A DNA stretch of 64,000 nucleotides from a candidate division LCP-89 bacterium B3_LCP (GTDB lineage Bacteria; Electryoneota; B3-LCP): the NCBI GenBank assembly GCA_005223185.1, contig NJBN01000002.1, positions 372,001 through 436,000 of the forward strand, written 5' to 3'. This document shows, piece by piece, positions 1 to 8,864 of this stretch. A program made the translations under genes and the position numbers. The notes beneath the pieces are model-generated. The model was not told the DNA's origin and ran no database searches. It saw only the letters and a program-made list of their open reading frames with translations. Every line of letters starts with the position of its first letter. The stretch's first letter is position 1.

Positions 1-512
1 ACCGCACCGATTTTGATTTAAAGCGTCATCAGGAACATTCGGGGAAATCGCTGCTGTACTTCGATGACGTTTCCAAGGAAAAATTCCTTCCTTACATAAT
101 AGAAACTTCCGCCGGTCTGAACCGCACCATGCTCACCGTCATGTTAGATGCCTACTGGGAAGATGAAGAACACAAACGGATCGTCTTGAAGCTTCACCCT
201 AAGTTAGCGCCGATCAAAGCTGTTATATGTCCTTTAGTCAAGAAGGATGGATTGCCGGAAATCGCCCGCCAAATCGAAAATGACCTGCGCCCACACTTTC
301 CCGTTATCTATGACCAGCAGAGTTCTATAGGCAAGCGTTACTACAGGCAGGATGAAGCGGGAACTCCCTACGGAATTACTGTAGATCATCAATCCCTCGA
401 AGATAATACCGTAACTCTGAGGGAACGGGATACGCTGGAACAGGTGAGGTTACCAATTCCAACTTTGCTGGATGAAATCAACTCCCGTTTAAAAGCTGAT
501 TGGAAACCTTAG
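1..512 (+). CDS. glyQS: glycyl-tRNA synthetase, C-terminal part (cut by window start)
   Basis: The frame is open from base 3 and reads RTDFDLKRHQEHSGKSL and then YIIETSAGLNRTMLT, which are signatures of the single-chain, dimeric class II glycyl-tRNA synthetase (motif 3 region), followed by the anticodon-binding domain (APIKAVICPLVKKDG, then a segment with DQQSSIGKRYYRQDEAGTP). The enzyme charges tRNA-Gly with glycine in the cytoplasm. About 170 residues are present; the N-terminal catalytic part lies before the window. The ATG at 129 is internal and not a start. The next gene begins 236 bases downstream and is unrelated in function. The family call rests on these motifs and is firm. Confidence 0.93.
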   Translation, partial: RTDFDLKRHQEHSGKSLLYFDDVSKEKFLPYIIETSAGLNRTMLTVMLDAYWEDEEHKRIVLKLHPKLAPIKAVICPLVKKDGLPEIARQIENDLRPHFPVIYDQQSSIGKRYYRQDEAGTPYGITVDHQSLEDNTVTLRERDTLEQVRLPIPTLLDEINSRLKADWKP

Positions 513-748
513 GTCTGCATTGCCCACAATTACTGCTTTCAGCGACGTGGATCACAAATATATTAACTCAAGCTGCTTATCTTTTGGAATGATTCTGGCA
601 TACGTTTACTCTATTAGTGTATTTCTGAGTTAATGGCGTGCAAAAAAGTGTATTTGTGGGTAAGAACCGCACGTAATTGCATGCAGTTATCTATAAATAA
701 AAAGTCCATAGAGAAAATGTCTATAGTAATCACTTAACGAGGAGGAGA
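513..748. other. intergenic region, leader of the C25 protease gene
   Basis: There is no open frame of note. It is AT-rich and holds the presumed promoter and leader of the gene at 749, but I could not find a convincing -35/-10 pair. The only clear signal is a strong Shine-Dalgarno sequence, GGAGGAG, at 741-747. Confidence 0.4.
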
Positions 749-3466
749 ATGATGACGAGATTTTACAGATGGGTAATTCCAGCATTATGCATTCTGTTTG
801 TTACGGGTATAGCCTGGGCAGACTTGCAATGGGTATCGTTCACAAACAGTGAAGAAGCTGCGCCATCGAGGCAAGTGCTGGAGCACAATAATCTGCAAAC
901 CGTAATCGAAGTAAGTTTGAACGGCTTCTGGGTGGATGAAGTCATGGAAGCTGGTGTAACTTACCAGGTTCCCAGTTTAGGCGGATGGGCTACAACTATG
1001 GACGTTGGTGCTCCTATGCTGCCTATGATCAACGAGAGAGTAGGAATACCCGCTCGTTCGGATTTGAGGGTACACGTTACCAACGTAAAAACCGTGACTT
1101 TTTCTGATTACAACCTGTATCCCTTCCAAACACCTACCACTGACGATACTCAACAGCTTCCCTTCGTGTTGGATCAAGCAGCATATTCGCAGAATGAGTT
1201 TTATCCAGGCGAGTTAGCTACCGTATCGCAACCGCATATCTGGCGGGACGTTCGTCTAACCGAACTACACATGTCACCAATGCGCTACAATCCTGCAACC
1301 AAGGAACTGGTAGTGGCGACTTCATTCGAAGTCGTAATCGAATATCATGGTATCAATAACCACAACGCTCTGGATCGCGCCCCCGTCAAAGTCAATCCTC
1401 GTATTGCTGAAATGTACCGCGCTGGATTGATCAATTACGATTATATGGGGATCGATGAAACGCGTCTTGATGAACCTGGAACCAAATACCTGTTCGTCAT
1501 GAAAGCAGAAGCACAGCCTTATGTGCAACCTCTGATCGACTACAGAAATGCTCAAGGATACCAGACTGAAGTACGGCACATGGAATCACCCAACTTCGAC
1601 GATGAATACGAGATCAAGGATTACATCAACGATCTATTCTTCGCCTCTGGTTTGGAATATGTGCTGTTGGTTGGCGATGCCTTTTATAGCGGTGGTCCCA
1701 GCGCAGTCGATGTACCCATGCATTACTGGACCAACACCTATTCAGATTCCTGGTACATTTCTCTGCAGGGTGATAATGATTACTACGCTGACCTGACCAT
1801 CGGGCGGATAGTTTATGATACTGCAGCTGATCTTGAACATCAGATCACCAAAACCATGGATTACCTGACCGCTCCAGATACCTCAACTGACTGGGCGAAG
1901 AATTCACTGCTGGTTGCTCACCAGGAACAGTATCCGTTGAAATATACTCAGTGCAAGGAAGAGATCCGCACTTTTCCCTATGCGCTTGAAACGCCAACTT
2001 TCGGGCAAGCATACGGTGGCGCTGGTGCGACTAACAATCAGGTTATAAACATGATTAACACCCTAGGCACCGGTCTGTTGAATTATCGCGGCCACGGTTC
2101 ACAAACTGATTGGTGGCAGTGGGGTGCGTCTGGTGGTTTCAACGCATCGCACATCTATCAGCTCACCAACTTCGATCAGTACTTCGTTCATTACGACGTT
2201 TGCTGTGATAATATGGATTTTCCGGGGTATAACGGAGACTGCTTCGCCGAATCCATGATGAAGGCGCCTGCAGCAGCAATTGCGGTACACAGTGCCATAG
2301 TTCCTTCTTATACAATTCCAAATCATGACTATGACAAGGAATTCTACAAGGGTCTGTATAATGAGGGATTATGGAATATCGGCTACGCTCAGAACTTCGC
2401 AAATGTAACCGTAATAAATAACCATGGAGGCCTGGGACAATCTAACTATAGAACCTACTTATGGTTAGGTGACGCCTGTATCGATCTCTGGACAGATACC
2501 CCGCAACCTCTGGCGATTTCTCATGCGAATGTTGTGAACTTAGCAACCGAAGAATTCACCGTTACTGTAACCATGAATAGCTCACCAGTGGAAAACGCAC
2601 TTGTTTGCGCGCAGTCTGACTATGCTTATGCACGTGGTTGGAGCGATGCTTCAGGTGTGGCACATCTGGTCTTTTCAGAGCTGCCTGAAACAACCACAGA
2701 CGTTACCATAACCGCTACTTCACACAATGGCTTAGCTGTGACCGGAACCTGTACAGTCATTCCAACAACGTCACCATACAGCCTCTATGTGCTGAATAAT
2801 CCCATCAGCGGTACGGTAATTCCACCCACTGGTGGTACACTGAATTACCATGCAGAACTTCGCAATGATGAGACCTATTACATGGACATTCAGGTATGGT
2901 CTGATTGGATCTATCCGGATCAGACTATTCATGAACCGTTCATAAACAGGAACGTCAACTTAACTCCTGGCAACCTGGTGCAACGCGATTTGACTCTGTC
3001 CGTCAGCGGCTCAGAACCTGCCGGTACTTATACTTACCGTTTGTGTCTGGGAACTTACCAAGGTGGCGCTATCTACGAAATGGACACTTTCGATTTCGAG
3101 AAGACAGCTCCGGATGGATGGTTAGGTGAACCGGGACAGTGGGTAACTGAATCAGGTTCGACACCGTGGGAAGATGAGGTTGGCCTGGAAGCCACATTAC
3201 TGCCTCAGGAATATTCCTTAAGCGAATACCCCAATCCCTTCAACCCGGAAACAACTATCACCTACGCACTGCCTGTCGATGCTCAGGTTAAACTTACCAT
3301 CTACAATACGATGGGGCAGGAAGTAGCAGTATTGGTGGACGGTTTCCGTAATGCGGGAGTTCAGGACGTTACTTTCGATGCGTCCAACTTCCCCAGTGGT
3401 GTTTACATTAGCGATCTCAACGCGAATGAAACTCACTTGACCAGCAAACTGGTACTACTGAAGTAG
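749..3466 (+). CDS. gingipain-like C25 cysteine protease with T9SS sorting domain
   Basis: A secreted cysteine endopeptidase of family C25 (gingipain family), expected at the cell surface or outside the cell. Order of parts: signal peptide (about 1-25), a propeptide-like region (about 60-210; GAPMLPMINERVGIPA is typical of C25 propeptides), and the catalytic domain with RGHGS (His449) and VCCDN (Cys485/Cys486, Cys486 aligning with the gingipain nucleophile). Then come an Ig-like segment (about 605-690), a module shared with two other proteins here (about 695-795), and an 80-residue sorting domain starting at YPNPFNPETTI. The start is ATG 749, with an in-frame ATG at 752 that has better spacing from GGAGGAG (741-747). 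A hairpin terminator follows at 3489. Substrate specificity cannot be read from the sequence. Confidence 0.9.
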   Translation: MMTRFYRWVIPALCILFVTGIAWADLQWVSFTNSEEAAPSRQVLEHNNLQTVIEVSLNGFWVDEVMEAGVTYQVPSLGGWATTMDVGAPMLPMINERVGIPARSDLRVHVTNVKTVTFSDYNLYPFQTPTTDDTQQLPFVLDQAAYSQNEFYPGELATVSQPHIWRDVRLTELHMSPMRYNPATKELVVATSFEVVIEYHGINNHNALDRAPVKVNPRIAEMYRAGLINYDYMGIDETRLDEPGTKYLFVMKAEAQPYVQPLIDYRNAQGYQTEVRHMESPNFDDEYEIKDYINDLFFASGLEYVLLVGDAFYSGGPSAVDVPMHYWTNTYSDSWYISLQGDNDYYADLTIGRIVYDTAADLEHQITKTMDYLTAPDTSTDWAKNSLLVAHQEQYPLKYTQCKEEIRTFPYALETPTFGQAYGGAGATNNQVINMINTLGTGLLNYRGHGSQTDWWQWGASGGFNASHIYQLTNFDQYFVHYDVCCDNMDFPGYNGDCFAESMMKAPAAAIAVHSAIVPSYTIPNHDYDKEFYKGLYNEGLWNIGYAQNFANVTVINNHGGLGQSNYRTYLWLGDACIDLWTDTPQPLAISHANVVNLATEEFTVTVTMNSSPVENALVCAQSDYAYARGWSDASGVAHLVFSELPETTTDVTITATSHNGLAVTGTCTVIPTTSPYSLYVLNNPISGTVIPPTGGTLNYHAELRNDETYYMDIQVWSDWIYPDQTIHEPFINRNVNLTPGNLVQRDLTLSVSGSEPAGTYTYRLCLGTYQGGAIYEMDTFDFEKTAPDGWLGEPGQWVTESGSTPWEDEVGLEATLLPQEYSLSEYPNPFNPETTITYALPVDAQVKLTIYNTMGQEVAVLVDGFRNAGVQDVTFDASNFPSGVYISDLNANETHLTSKLVLLK

Positions 3467-3488
3467 TTAGACGTTTAAACATAAACAC

Positions 3489-3517
3489 AAAGGGCGAGGA
3501 ATTAACCTCGCCCTTTT
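3489..3517. terminator. bidirectional hairpin terminator
   Basis: A perfect 11-bp stem (AAAGGGCGAGG at 3489-3499 with CCTCGCCCTTT at 3506-3516), six-base loop AATTAA, then a T. It lies between the convergent ends of the C25 protease gene (3466) and the beta-helix gene (3539) and can serve both. Confidence 0.85.
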
Positions 3518-3538
3518 AATTACTACTTGTTGGTTAGC

Positions 3539-6181
3539 TTACTTCATCAGAATCATCTTCCCTGAAGCAGTAAAGTCTCCTGCATCCAGATGATAGATAT
3601 AGAGCCCCGATGCTAAGTCAGATGCCTCAAACATCACCTCATGCACTCCGATATCCCGCCAGCCGTTTACCAATTCCGAAACTAAACGTCCGGAAATATC
3701 GAACACTGTCAACTGGACTTCACCAGCCATAGGCAAACCATAACTGATGGTAGTCTTTGGATTAAACGGATTGGGATAGTTTTGCTGCAGAGAGAATTCC
3801 TTGGGTTGCTCAATGCCGTTGTCCTTCTGTACACCAGCAACCCACCCCGCCCAGTAGCGGCCAATATCAGGAAGACCTGCGTCGCCGGGTTCACTTGGAT
3901 AACCTGGATCACCTGCATCTATGCATGGAGAACCTGAACCTAACAGGTAACTCCCGGCTACGGGATCGGCAAACAGGGGATCCGCGTAGACATTATTGTA
4001 TGTATCGAGGGAATCTCCAGCTCCAGTCACCCCCACCATTACACCAAGGCCTGTCGGCGGGCCATTACCGCCAACAAGGTAATTCCAGTTGTCGTTGAAG
4101 ATATTGCAGTAGGATATATCAGCATTGGGGCAACCATCGAGATGTACGGTATAGGATGCCTGGTTATACGCTTCGAAGCTGGTATTCACGATGAATGGGT
4201 CAGAATCTTGATTGGCATAAAGCTGACAACCTGTCGTGGCTTCATTTCGAGCAACTGTGCAGTAGTAAATTTCTGCTGACGCTATATCCCAGTCACCAAT
4301 CCCAATTCCACCACCGGCGTCGGCGCTGTTGTTACAGATCACGCAGCGTTCAATGGTTGGGTTAGAATTCGTTAATACGCTTATGCCGCCCCCAAACCAA
4401 GTGCTACATATGTTATGCTGGATATCGCAATAGCTGATGTAGGGGTCTGACAAATCAGAGCAGCTTATCCCTCCGCCATATTCGCCGCTTGTATTGTACT
4501 GTATGGTACATTGGTATATATCAGGGCTGCACGTATCTTTCAGGCAAATACCTCCACCCATCGAGGATGCGGAGTTATCCATAATCGTGCAGTACTCGAT
4601 TACGCCCTCGCAGCCATCTGTCATGTATATCCCAGCGCCCCAGGATGCGCCGCTGTTGGCATTGATTTCACAATGAGATATGTTTGCAATGCAGTCAACC
4701 TCAAAGTACAGCCCGGAATGGTCATTTTCACTGATCGTGCAGTAACTGATCTCCGTCTCCGACCCAACGAAATGCATCCCCGTCCAGTTGTTTTGAGTGA
4801 TATGACAATTAGCGAAGCTCGCCATGGATATGTAACAATACACAGCAGCGCCATAGTATTCAACAGATTCGGTAACGGTGAGATTTTCACAGGTAATATC
4901 GTGATCACCATGGAAGTACATCACCATGGTTTCATTTTCGCCGTTTAAGATTGCATCCTGTTCAGATCCGTCTGGACCAGCCATGGATGCGTAACTCACC
5001 ATGTTCAAGGGGAAGATAGTGCCTGATTGTGAGTAAGTGTATTCTCCGTCGGCGAGATAGATCGTGTGTGGATTGGATTGTCCCGCTATTATTTTCGATA
5101 GAGCATAGGATATGTTGCGGAGGGGATTTAGGGCATTCAATCCACTATTGCCATCATCACCTGAGGGACTGACGTACAGATCAGCATCTTCCTGTAAAAC
5201 TGTTGAGTATACAGGATTTATGCTGAAGAAAAGCAAAGGGTAAGCGTGAAATTCAGTGGGGTTCGCAACGGTGAAAGTATCCAGAGGGACGTCAAAGTAA
5301 GTGACTCCCCCCGTGTAGAAATCGCTACCGCATCCGGCATAATTCTCCCAGATGTCGCATAGATCTATGGGATCGAATGTTGGATCGGCGCCAAACGTAA
5401 TATATATACCTCCACCTATGTTATCCGCGCGGTTTCCGTTGATTTTCACCGAAGAGAGAGTCGGATTAGAATCATCAAAATAGAGCCCTCCACCATCGCC
5501 ATCGGCTGTATTGTCTGTGAATTCTCCCCCGCCAATATTGGGATGAGAATTATTCGCGTAAATGCCTCCGCCGTTTCCTTGCGCCGCGTTACCGGTAACC
5601 AGACACTCATACATGTCCGGATTCGAGTTTTCCAGGTAGATACCGGCTCCATTATCATCGCAGGAATTGTTCGAAATTTCACAGTTGGTTATTATTGGAC
5701 TGCAATCTAAAACGTAAATCCCACCACCGTCACCATCAGATGAATTTTCGGTGATGGTACAGCTTTCGATTGTTACCCCACAGCTATCGATGTAGATCCC
5801 ATTTTCATCACTCCCCGTAATTAGGCAGCCTGCCAAAATGCTGAGCTGGTTAGCGGTTGGTGTGAAACGGATGCCTCGCCAGTAGTTACCAGGGGTATAT
5901 GGCTTGAACTCAATCCCATTCAGACCGCCGAATGTAGTTAATGTGCCGTGGATGTCGAAGCCATAGTTTCCATCGAAAACGATATCAGTTTCGTTCGCGA
6001 TAGTCAGCGTCTGACCCTCGGCTACCCAGATATCGCTAATGGCGTGGTAAACACCCGGCCCTAATTGACTAGCTTGTGCACCGAATATGTCAAGAGTGTC
6101 CGGCTGTGCAAAGCCGTTGCTCGCCGCGAATGTTAGAATCACAAGCGATGCGATTAGAACTTTAAAGGAACATGTTTTCAT
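3539..6181 (-). CDS. secreted parallel beta-helix repeat protein with T9SS sorting domain
   Basis: Signal peptide (1-25, ending SNGFAQP), then repeated short motifs of the kind GGGIYANNSHPNI and GGGLYFDDSNPTL (about 130-290). These are right-handed beta-helix coils resembling polymorphic outer-membrane-protein repeats. Next is a DUF1565-like start (YVSPSGDDGNSG, about 330), a second beta-helix block (about 390-720), and a C-terminal sorting domain from YPNPFNPKTTISYGLP. Such proteins are surface adhesins or polysaccharide-binding or -degrading proteins; no catalytic residues could be assigned. Transcribed from the strong promoter at 6226-6254. The last 160 coding bases are identical to the end of the next gene (6388-6548), a sign of recent exchange. 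Confidence 0.88.
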   Translation of the reverse strand: MKTCSFKVLIASLVILTFAASNGFAQPDTLDIFGAQASQLGPGVYHAISDIWVAEGQTLTIANETDIVFDGNYGFDIHGTLTTFGGLNGIEFKPYTPGNYWRGIRFTPTANQLSILAGCLITGSDENGIYIDSCGVTIESCTITENSSDGDGGGIYVLDCSPIITNCEISNNSCDDNGAGIYLENSNPDMYECLVTGNAAQGNGGGIYANNSHPNIGGGEFTDNTADGDGGGLYFDDSNPTLSSVKINGNRADNIGGGIYITFGADPTFDPIDLCDIWENYAGCGSDFYTGGVTYFDVPLDTFTVANPTEFHAYPLLFFSINPVYSTVLQEDADLYVSPSGDDGNSGLNALNPLRNISYALSKIIAGQSNPHTIYLADGEYTYSQSGTIFPLNMVSYASMAGPDGSEQDAILNGENETMVMYFHGDHDITCENLTVTESVEYYGAAVYCYISMASFANCHITQNNWTGMHFVGSETEISYCTISENDHSGLYFEVDCIANISHCEINANSGASWGAGIYMTDGCEGVIEYCTIMDNSASSMGGGICLKDTCSPDIYQCTIQYNTSGEYGGGISCSDLSDPYISYCDIQHNICSTWFGGGISVLTNSNPTIERCVICNNSADAGGGIGIGDWDIASAEIYYCTVARNEATTGCQLYANQDSDPFIVNTSFEAYNQASYTVHLDGCPNADISYCNIFNDNWNYLVGGNGPPTGLGVMVGVTGAGDSLDTYNNVYADPLFADPVAGSYLLGSGSPCIDAGDPGYPSEPGDAGLPDIGRYWAGWVAGVQKDNGIEQPKEFSLQQNYPNPFNPKTTISYGLPMAGEVQLTVFDISGRLVSELVNGWRDIGVHEVMFEASDLASGLYIYHLDAGDFTASGKMILMK
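3540..3700 (-). repeat. 161-bp perfect direct repeat, copy 1 (sorting-domain tail)
   Basis: Base-for-base identical to 6388-6548 over 161 bp. It encodes the last ~53 residues of the T9SS sorting domain (from SGRLVSELVNGW to GKMILMK). Similarity drops sharply at both ends: the stop codons differ (TAA versus TAG), and upstream the proteins diverge. Confidence 0.97.
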
Positions 6182-6225
6182 GATAAGTCTCCACTGTTGT
6201 TATGGAAATGACGATTACTCCGGCA

Positions 6226-6254
6226 AATATAGGCAAATATATTGGGAATGTCAA
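6226..6254 (-). promoter_or_regulatory. sigma-70 type promoter of the beta-helix gene
   Basis: On the minus strand: TTGACA (6254-6249), a 17-base spacer, then TATATT (6231-6226). The predicted start of transcription is about 38 bases before the ATG at 6181. The same TTGAC(A/T)-17-TA(T/A)ATT pattern precedes several other secreted-protein genes in the window. Confidence 0.8.
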
Positions 6255-6337
6255 GAGCATTTTAAAAAAAGTGAAAGTTTTCTTAAAATCGCTGTTATTT
6301 GTTCAACAGGTTTTTTTCAAGCCTAATAATATAAATA

Positions 6338-6362
6338 AGGGCAGGGGAATCACCCCTGCCCT
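6338..6362 (-). terminator. hairpin terminator of the VWA gene
   Basis: A perfect 10-bp GC-rich stem (AGGGCAGGGG at 6338-6347 with CCCCTGCCCT at 6353-6362) and a five-base loop. On the minus strand it is followed by the U-rich TTATTTATATTATT. It lies 25 bases after the stop codon of the 6387-8678 gene. Confidence 0.85.
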
Positions 6363-6386
6363 ACAACTTGCAACCTGTGCTTGCAA

Positions 6387-8678
6387 CTACTTCATCAGAA
6401 TCATCTTCCCTGAAGCAGTAAAGTCTCCTGCATCCAGATGATAGATATAGAGCCCCGATGCTAAGTCAGATGCCTCAAACATCACCTCATGCACTCCGAT
6501 ATCCCGCCAGCCGTTTACCAATTCCGAAACTAAACGTCCGGAAATATCATATACAGCTAATTTCACAAGACTTGCAACTGGCAGCTTGTAGCCGAGAATT
6601 GTACTTGGATTGAACGGATTGGGATACGCGTTGGAAAGCTCATATTGGAGTGGGGTGGATACTGTAGTATTTCCAGCCAGCCACTGATCGAAATCTTCAC
6701 CGTAGCAGAACCATTGAGAGATACTCGCACCATCTCCATCAGTGAGTTTTTCAAAGGTAAAACTGTCGCTTGCCCAGATCCCATTCGGGTAAATTCCCCC
6801 CAAGCCTTCATAGATATATTCACCAGGGGGAGCGTTTTCAGGCACAGCTTGAGTTCTGGTCCGTTCAACGGAGGTGCTTGCTGGTATCAACAGATTTACC
6901 GGTCCCAAGACAGGTCCGAATGGTGATCCATTGGGTAGAGTTACCATAATCCAGGCATCAAAATTCATCGGAGAAGTGTCCTGGTTATCCAGTTCGATAT
7001 TGAAATCGAAGCTGCCACCTGTGGCCGGAATCTGAATCGGTGGATTGACTGGCGTCATGGTTATCACTAAAGGAACCGTTCCCACATTTACGTGATGTGG
7101 CCCATCAACCCTATAAGTCTCTTGATCGTCATAAGCTATGAGGTAATATTCAAGATCAAGCAATGCGATCAGGTCACCGGCAGGGATCACGGTTTCATAA
7201 GTATCACCGCCGATATTGACCATGTCAGTCTCAGTGTAGTAGATTTCGCTGTCGTTCTTGTGGCAGAGGACAACCTGATCCACGTTGGCTGTAGTATCAA
7301 CCACGTCGCAGCTCACCGGCAACGGCGTCTGTTCCTGCCAGGTTGCCACAGCAATGTGAGTGATCTCAGGACGATCATTGGGCAGCACCACAATCTGGTG
7401 TGGTATAACCGAAGGATCGGTTTCGGGTGAACTGGTGACGTGGTAGTAGCTATCCGATGCCAGAATGTAGAAATCAATTCCCGGAGTCTGCACGTAAGCA
7501 CCGTCAAATGTGAATTCATAGGTGCTATCGGAGACGTTAAGCATATAAGCATGGTTGTAGTAATTACTGCCGATGTAGCGGAAGCGCAGCATCACAGAAG
7601 TAACCACGTCGTTATCAGTAACGTAAGCTCCGATGGTTACCGGATTACCCGCTGGTTGTGCGTAAGTCAGTATGGGATCAACTGTGGAGGGCGTCAGGGT
7701 AATTGCCGGCGCAAAATTTTCCACAAACGGTGCGGCGAACCGGGTGCTGTCTTCACCTGTATCACCGTTGTAATCTACAATAACCCGTGCGGTATGTTGA
7801 GAGCCGTTGTAGGACGGATCAGGAGTTATGTAGGCTACCTTATACTGATTCTGATAGGCATGCTGGATCTGGCGGTAGTAATACCAGAGCGAATCGGGTT
7901 GAGTCTGAATGTATGATCCTCCTGTGGCATTAGCGATCTCAATCAGCGGACCTGGTGTAACACCACCCAAACCGATAGTATAAACCGGCGCACCAAGAAG
8001 CAGCGCCAAATCCGTAGTTGTCTGTTGGGTATAGGAACCGCTGGAGTTATCCATACCATCGGTAAAACCTAACAACATTCTGGGTTGTAATTCAAACTTA
8101 AATTCTTCCAAAGCCAGCGTATAGCCGTACCATTGTGCAGTGGCGCCATTGGCATAATATCCCAGCGCAGCGTTAGTCAGCAAATCATGGTTGTTGGTCA
8201 TCGGTTGTTCAACATGAGTGTCTCCAAAGGATTCGAAATAGATAACCGCCGCTTGTTCTGGCATTGTCATCCCTGCAACGAATGTGGTGCAGGCGAAGAT
8301 CACATCATTTTCATAACCATACATGCTCCCTGAGCAGTCCAGAGCCATTCCATAGGACGTCCCGTCAAAATCGGCTGGTTCTACGTCACAGAAGGTGAGA
8401 ATGTCGTTCTCGTATAGTTCAAAAGCTTCTTCAGGCAGACCGGCCACTGGCGCTCCGTTCGAATCGGATACCTGGACGTAAAGCGTGATAAGGGGCCAAT
8501 AGTTCATGTTGAAGCTGACGACATTAACATTTAATGCGTCGTCGGTGGGTTCGCCGGGCCAAACTCCTTCAGGATGATAGTCATTAAGCGGTTCGGCTGT
8601 AACAGGAATTTGCAGAAGCGCAATGCACAAAGCCACTATCAGCACAGTTGAGATAGGGATATTTTTCAGTGTTTGCAT
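6387..8678 (-). CDS. secreted von Willebrand factor A domain protein with T9SS sorting domain
   Basis: Signal peptide (about 1-28), then a VWA domain (about 60-290) with an intact metal-ion-dependent adhesion site: DCSGS (Asp114, Ser116, Ser118) and a later TDGMD. Ig-like segments follow (about 330-545), then the shared module starting PIQIPATGGSFDFNIEL (about 560-665), and the sorting domain from YPNPFNPSTILGYKLP to the end. A surface or extracellular adhesion or binding protein is likely; the ligand is unknown. The gene has its own promoter (8725-8753) and terminator (6338-6362). Its last 160 coding bases are identical to those of the beta-helix gene downstream. Confidence 0.88.
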   Translation of the reverse strand: MQTLKNIPISTVLIVALCIALLQIPVTAEPLNDYHPEGVWPGEPTDDALNVNVVSFNMNYWPLITLYVQVSDSNGAPVAGLPEEAFELYENDILTFCDVEPADFDGTSYGMALDCSGSMYGYENDVIFACTTFVAGMTMPEQAAVIYFESFGDTHVEQPMTNNHDLLTNAALGYYANGATAQWYGYTLALEEFKFELQPRMLLGFTDGMDNSSGSYTQQTTTDLALLLGAPVYTIGLGGVTPGPLIEIANATGGSYIQTQPDSLWYYYRQIQHAYQNQYKVAYITPDPSYNGSQHTARVIVDYNGDTGEDSTRFAAPFVENFAPAITLTPSTVDPILTYAQPAGNPVTIGAYVTDNDVVTSVMLRFRYIGSNYYNHAYMLNVSDSTYEFTFDGAYVQTPGIDFYILASDSYYHVTSSPETDPSVIPHQIVVLPNDRPEITHIAVATWQEQTPLPVSCDVVDTTANVDQVVLCHKNDSEIYYTETDMVNIGGDTYETVIPAGDLIALLDLEYYLIAYDDQETYRVDGPHHVNVGTVPLVITMTPVNPPIQIPATGGSFDFNIELDNQDTSPMNFDAWIMVTLPNGSPFGPVLGPVNLLIPASTSVERTRTQAVPENAPPGEYIYEGLGGIYPNGIWASDSFTFEKLTDGDGASISQWFCYGEDFDQWLAGNTTVSTPLQYELSNAYPNPFNPSTILGYKLPVASLVKLAVYDISGRLVSELVNGWRDIGVHEVMFEASDLASGLYIYHLDAGDFTASGKMILMK
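6388..6548 (-). repeat. 161-bp perfect direct repeat, copy 2 (sorting-domain tail)
   Basis: Identical to 3540-3700 in the same orientation. The copies are 2.8 kb apart, within the 3' ends of two neighbouring but otherwise different genes. Confidence 0.97.
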
Positions 8679-8724
8679 TTTCTTCTCCTTATATTGAAAT
8701 GAATCTGCAAGAATATAGTAATGT

Positions 8725-8753
8725 AAGATAATGAAATTAATTCAATAAGTCAA
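8725..8753 (-). promoter_or_regulatory. sigma-70 type promoter of the VWA gene
   Basis: On the minus strand: TTGACT (8753-8748), a 17-base spacer, then TATCTT (8730-8725), about 47 bases before the ATG at 8678. Confidence 0.72.
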
Positions 8754-8817
8754 GTACTTTTATGGAGGCAGTAAAGATATTTTATCATTGATGATAGATT
8801 ATAAGCCCATAAAACAA

Positions 8818-8840
8818 TAAAGCGGGTTAAGCCCGCTTTA
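8818..8840 (-). terminator. hairpin terminator of the Fe-S protein gene
   Basis: A perfect 9-bp stem (TAAAGCGGG at 8818-8826 with CCCGCTTTA at 8832-8840) and five-base loop, 25 bases after the stop codon of the gene at 8865. On the minus strand TTGTTTTAT follows. Confidence 0.75.
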
Positions 8841-8864
8841 AAACACGAATATTCATGTAATATT

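Noticed and set aside
4511-4948. 145-residue open frame on the plus strand inside the beta-helix gene
   Set aside because: Antisense shadow of a strongly supported repeat protein; no Shine-Dalgarno and no recognisable motif.
7440-7916. 158-residue frame opposite the VWA gene
   Set aside because: Shadow on the opposite strand of a gene with clear domains; biased composition fits antisense reading.
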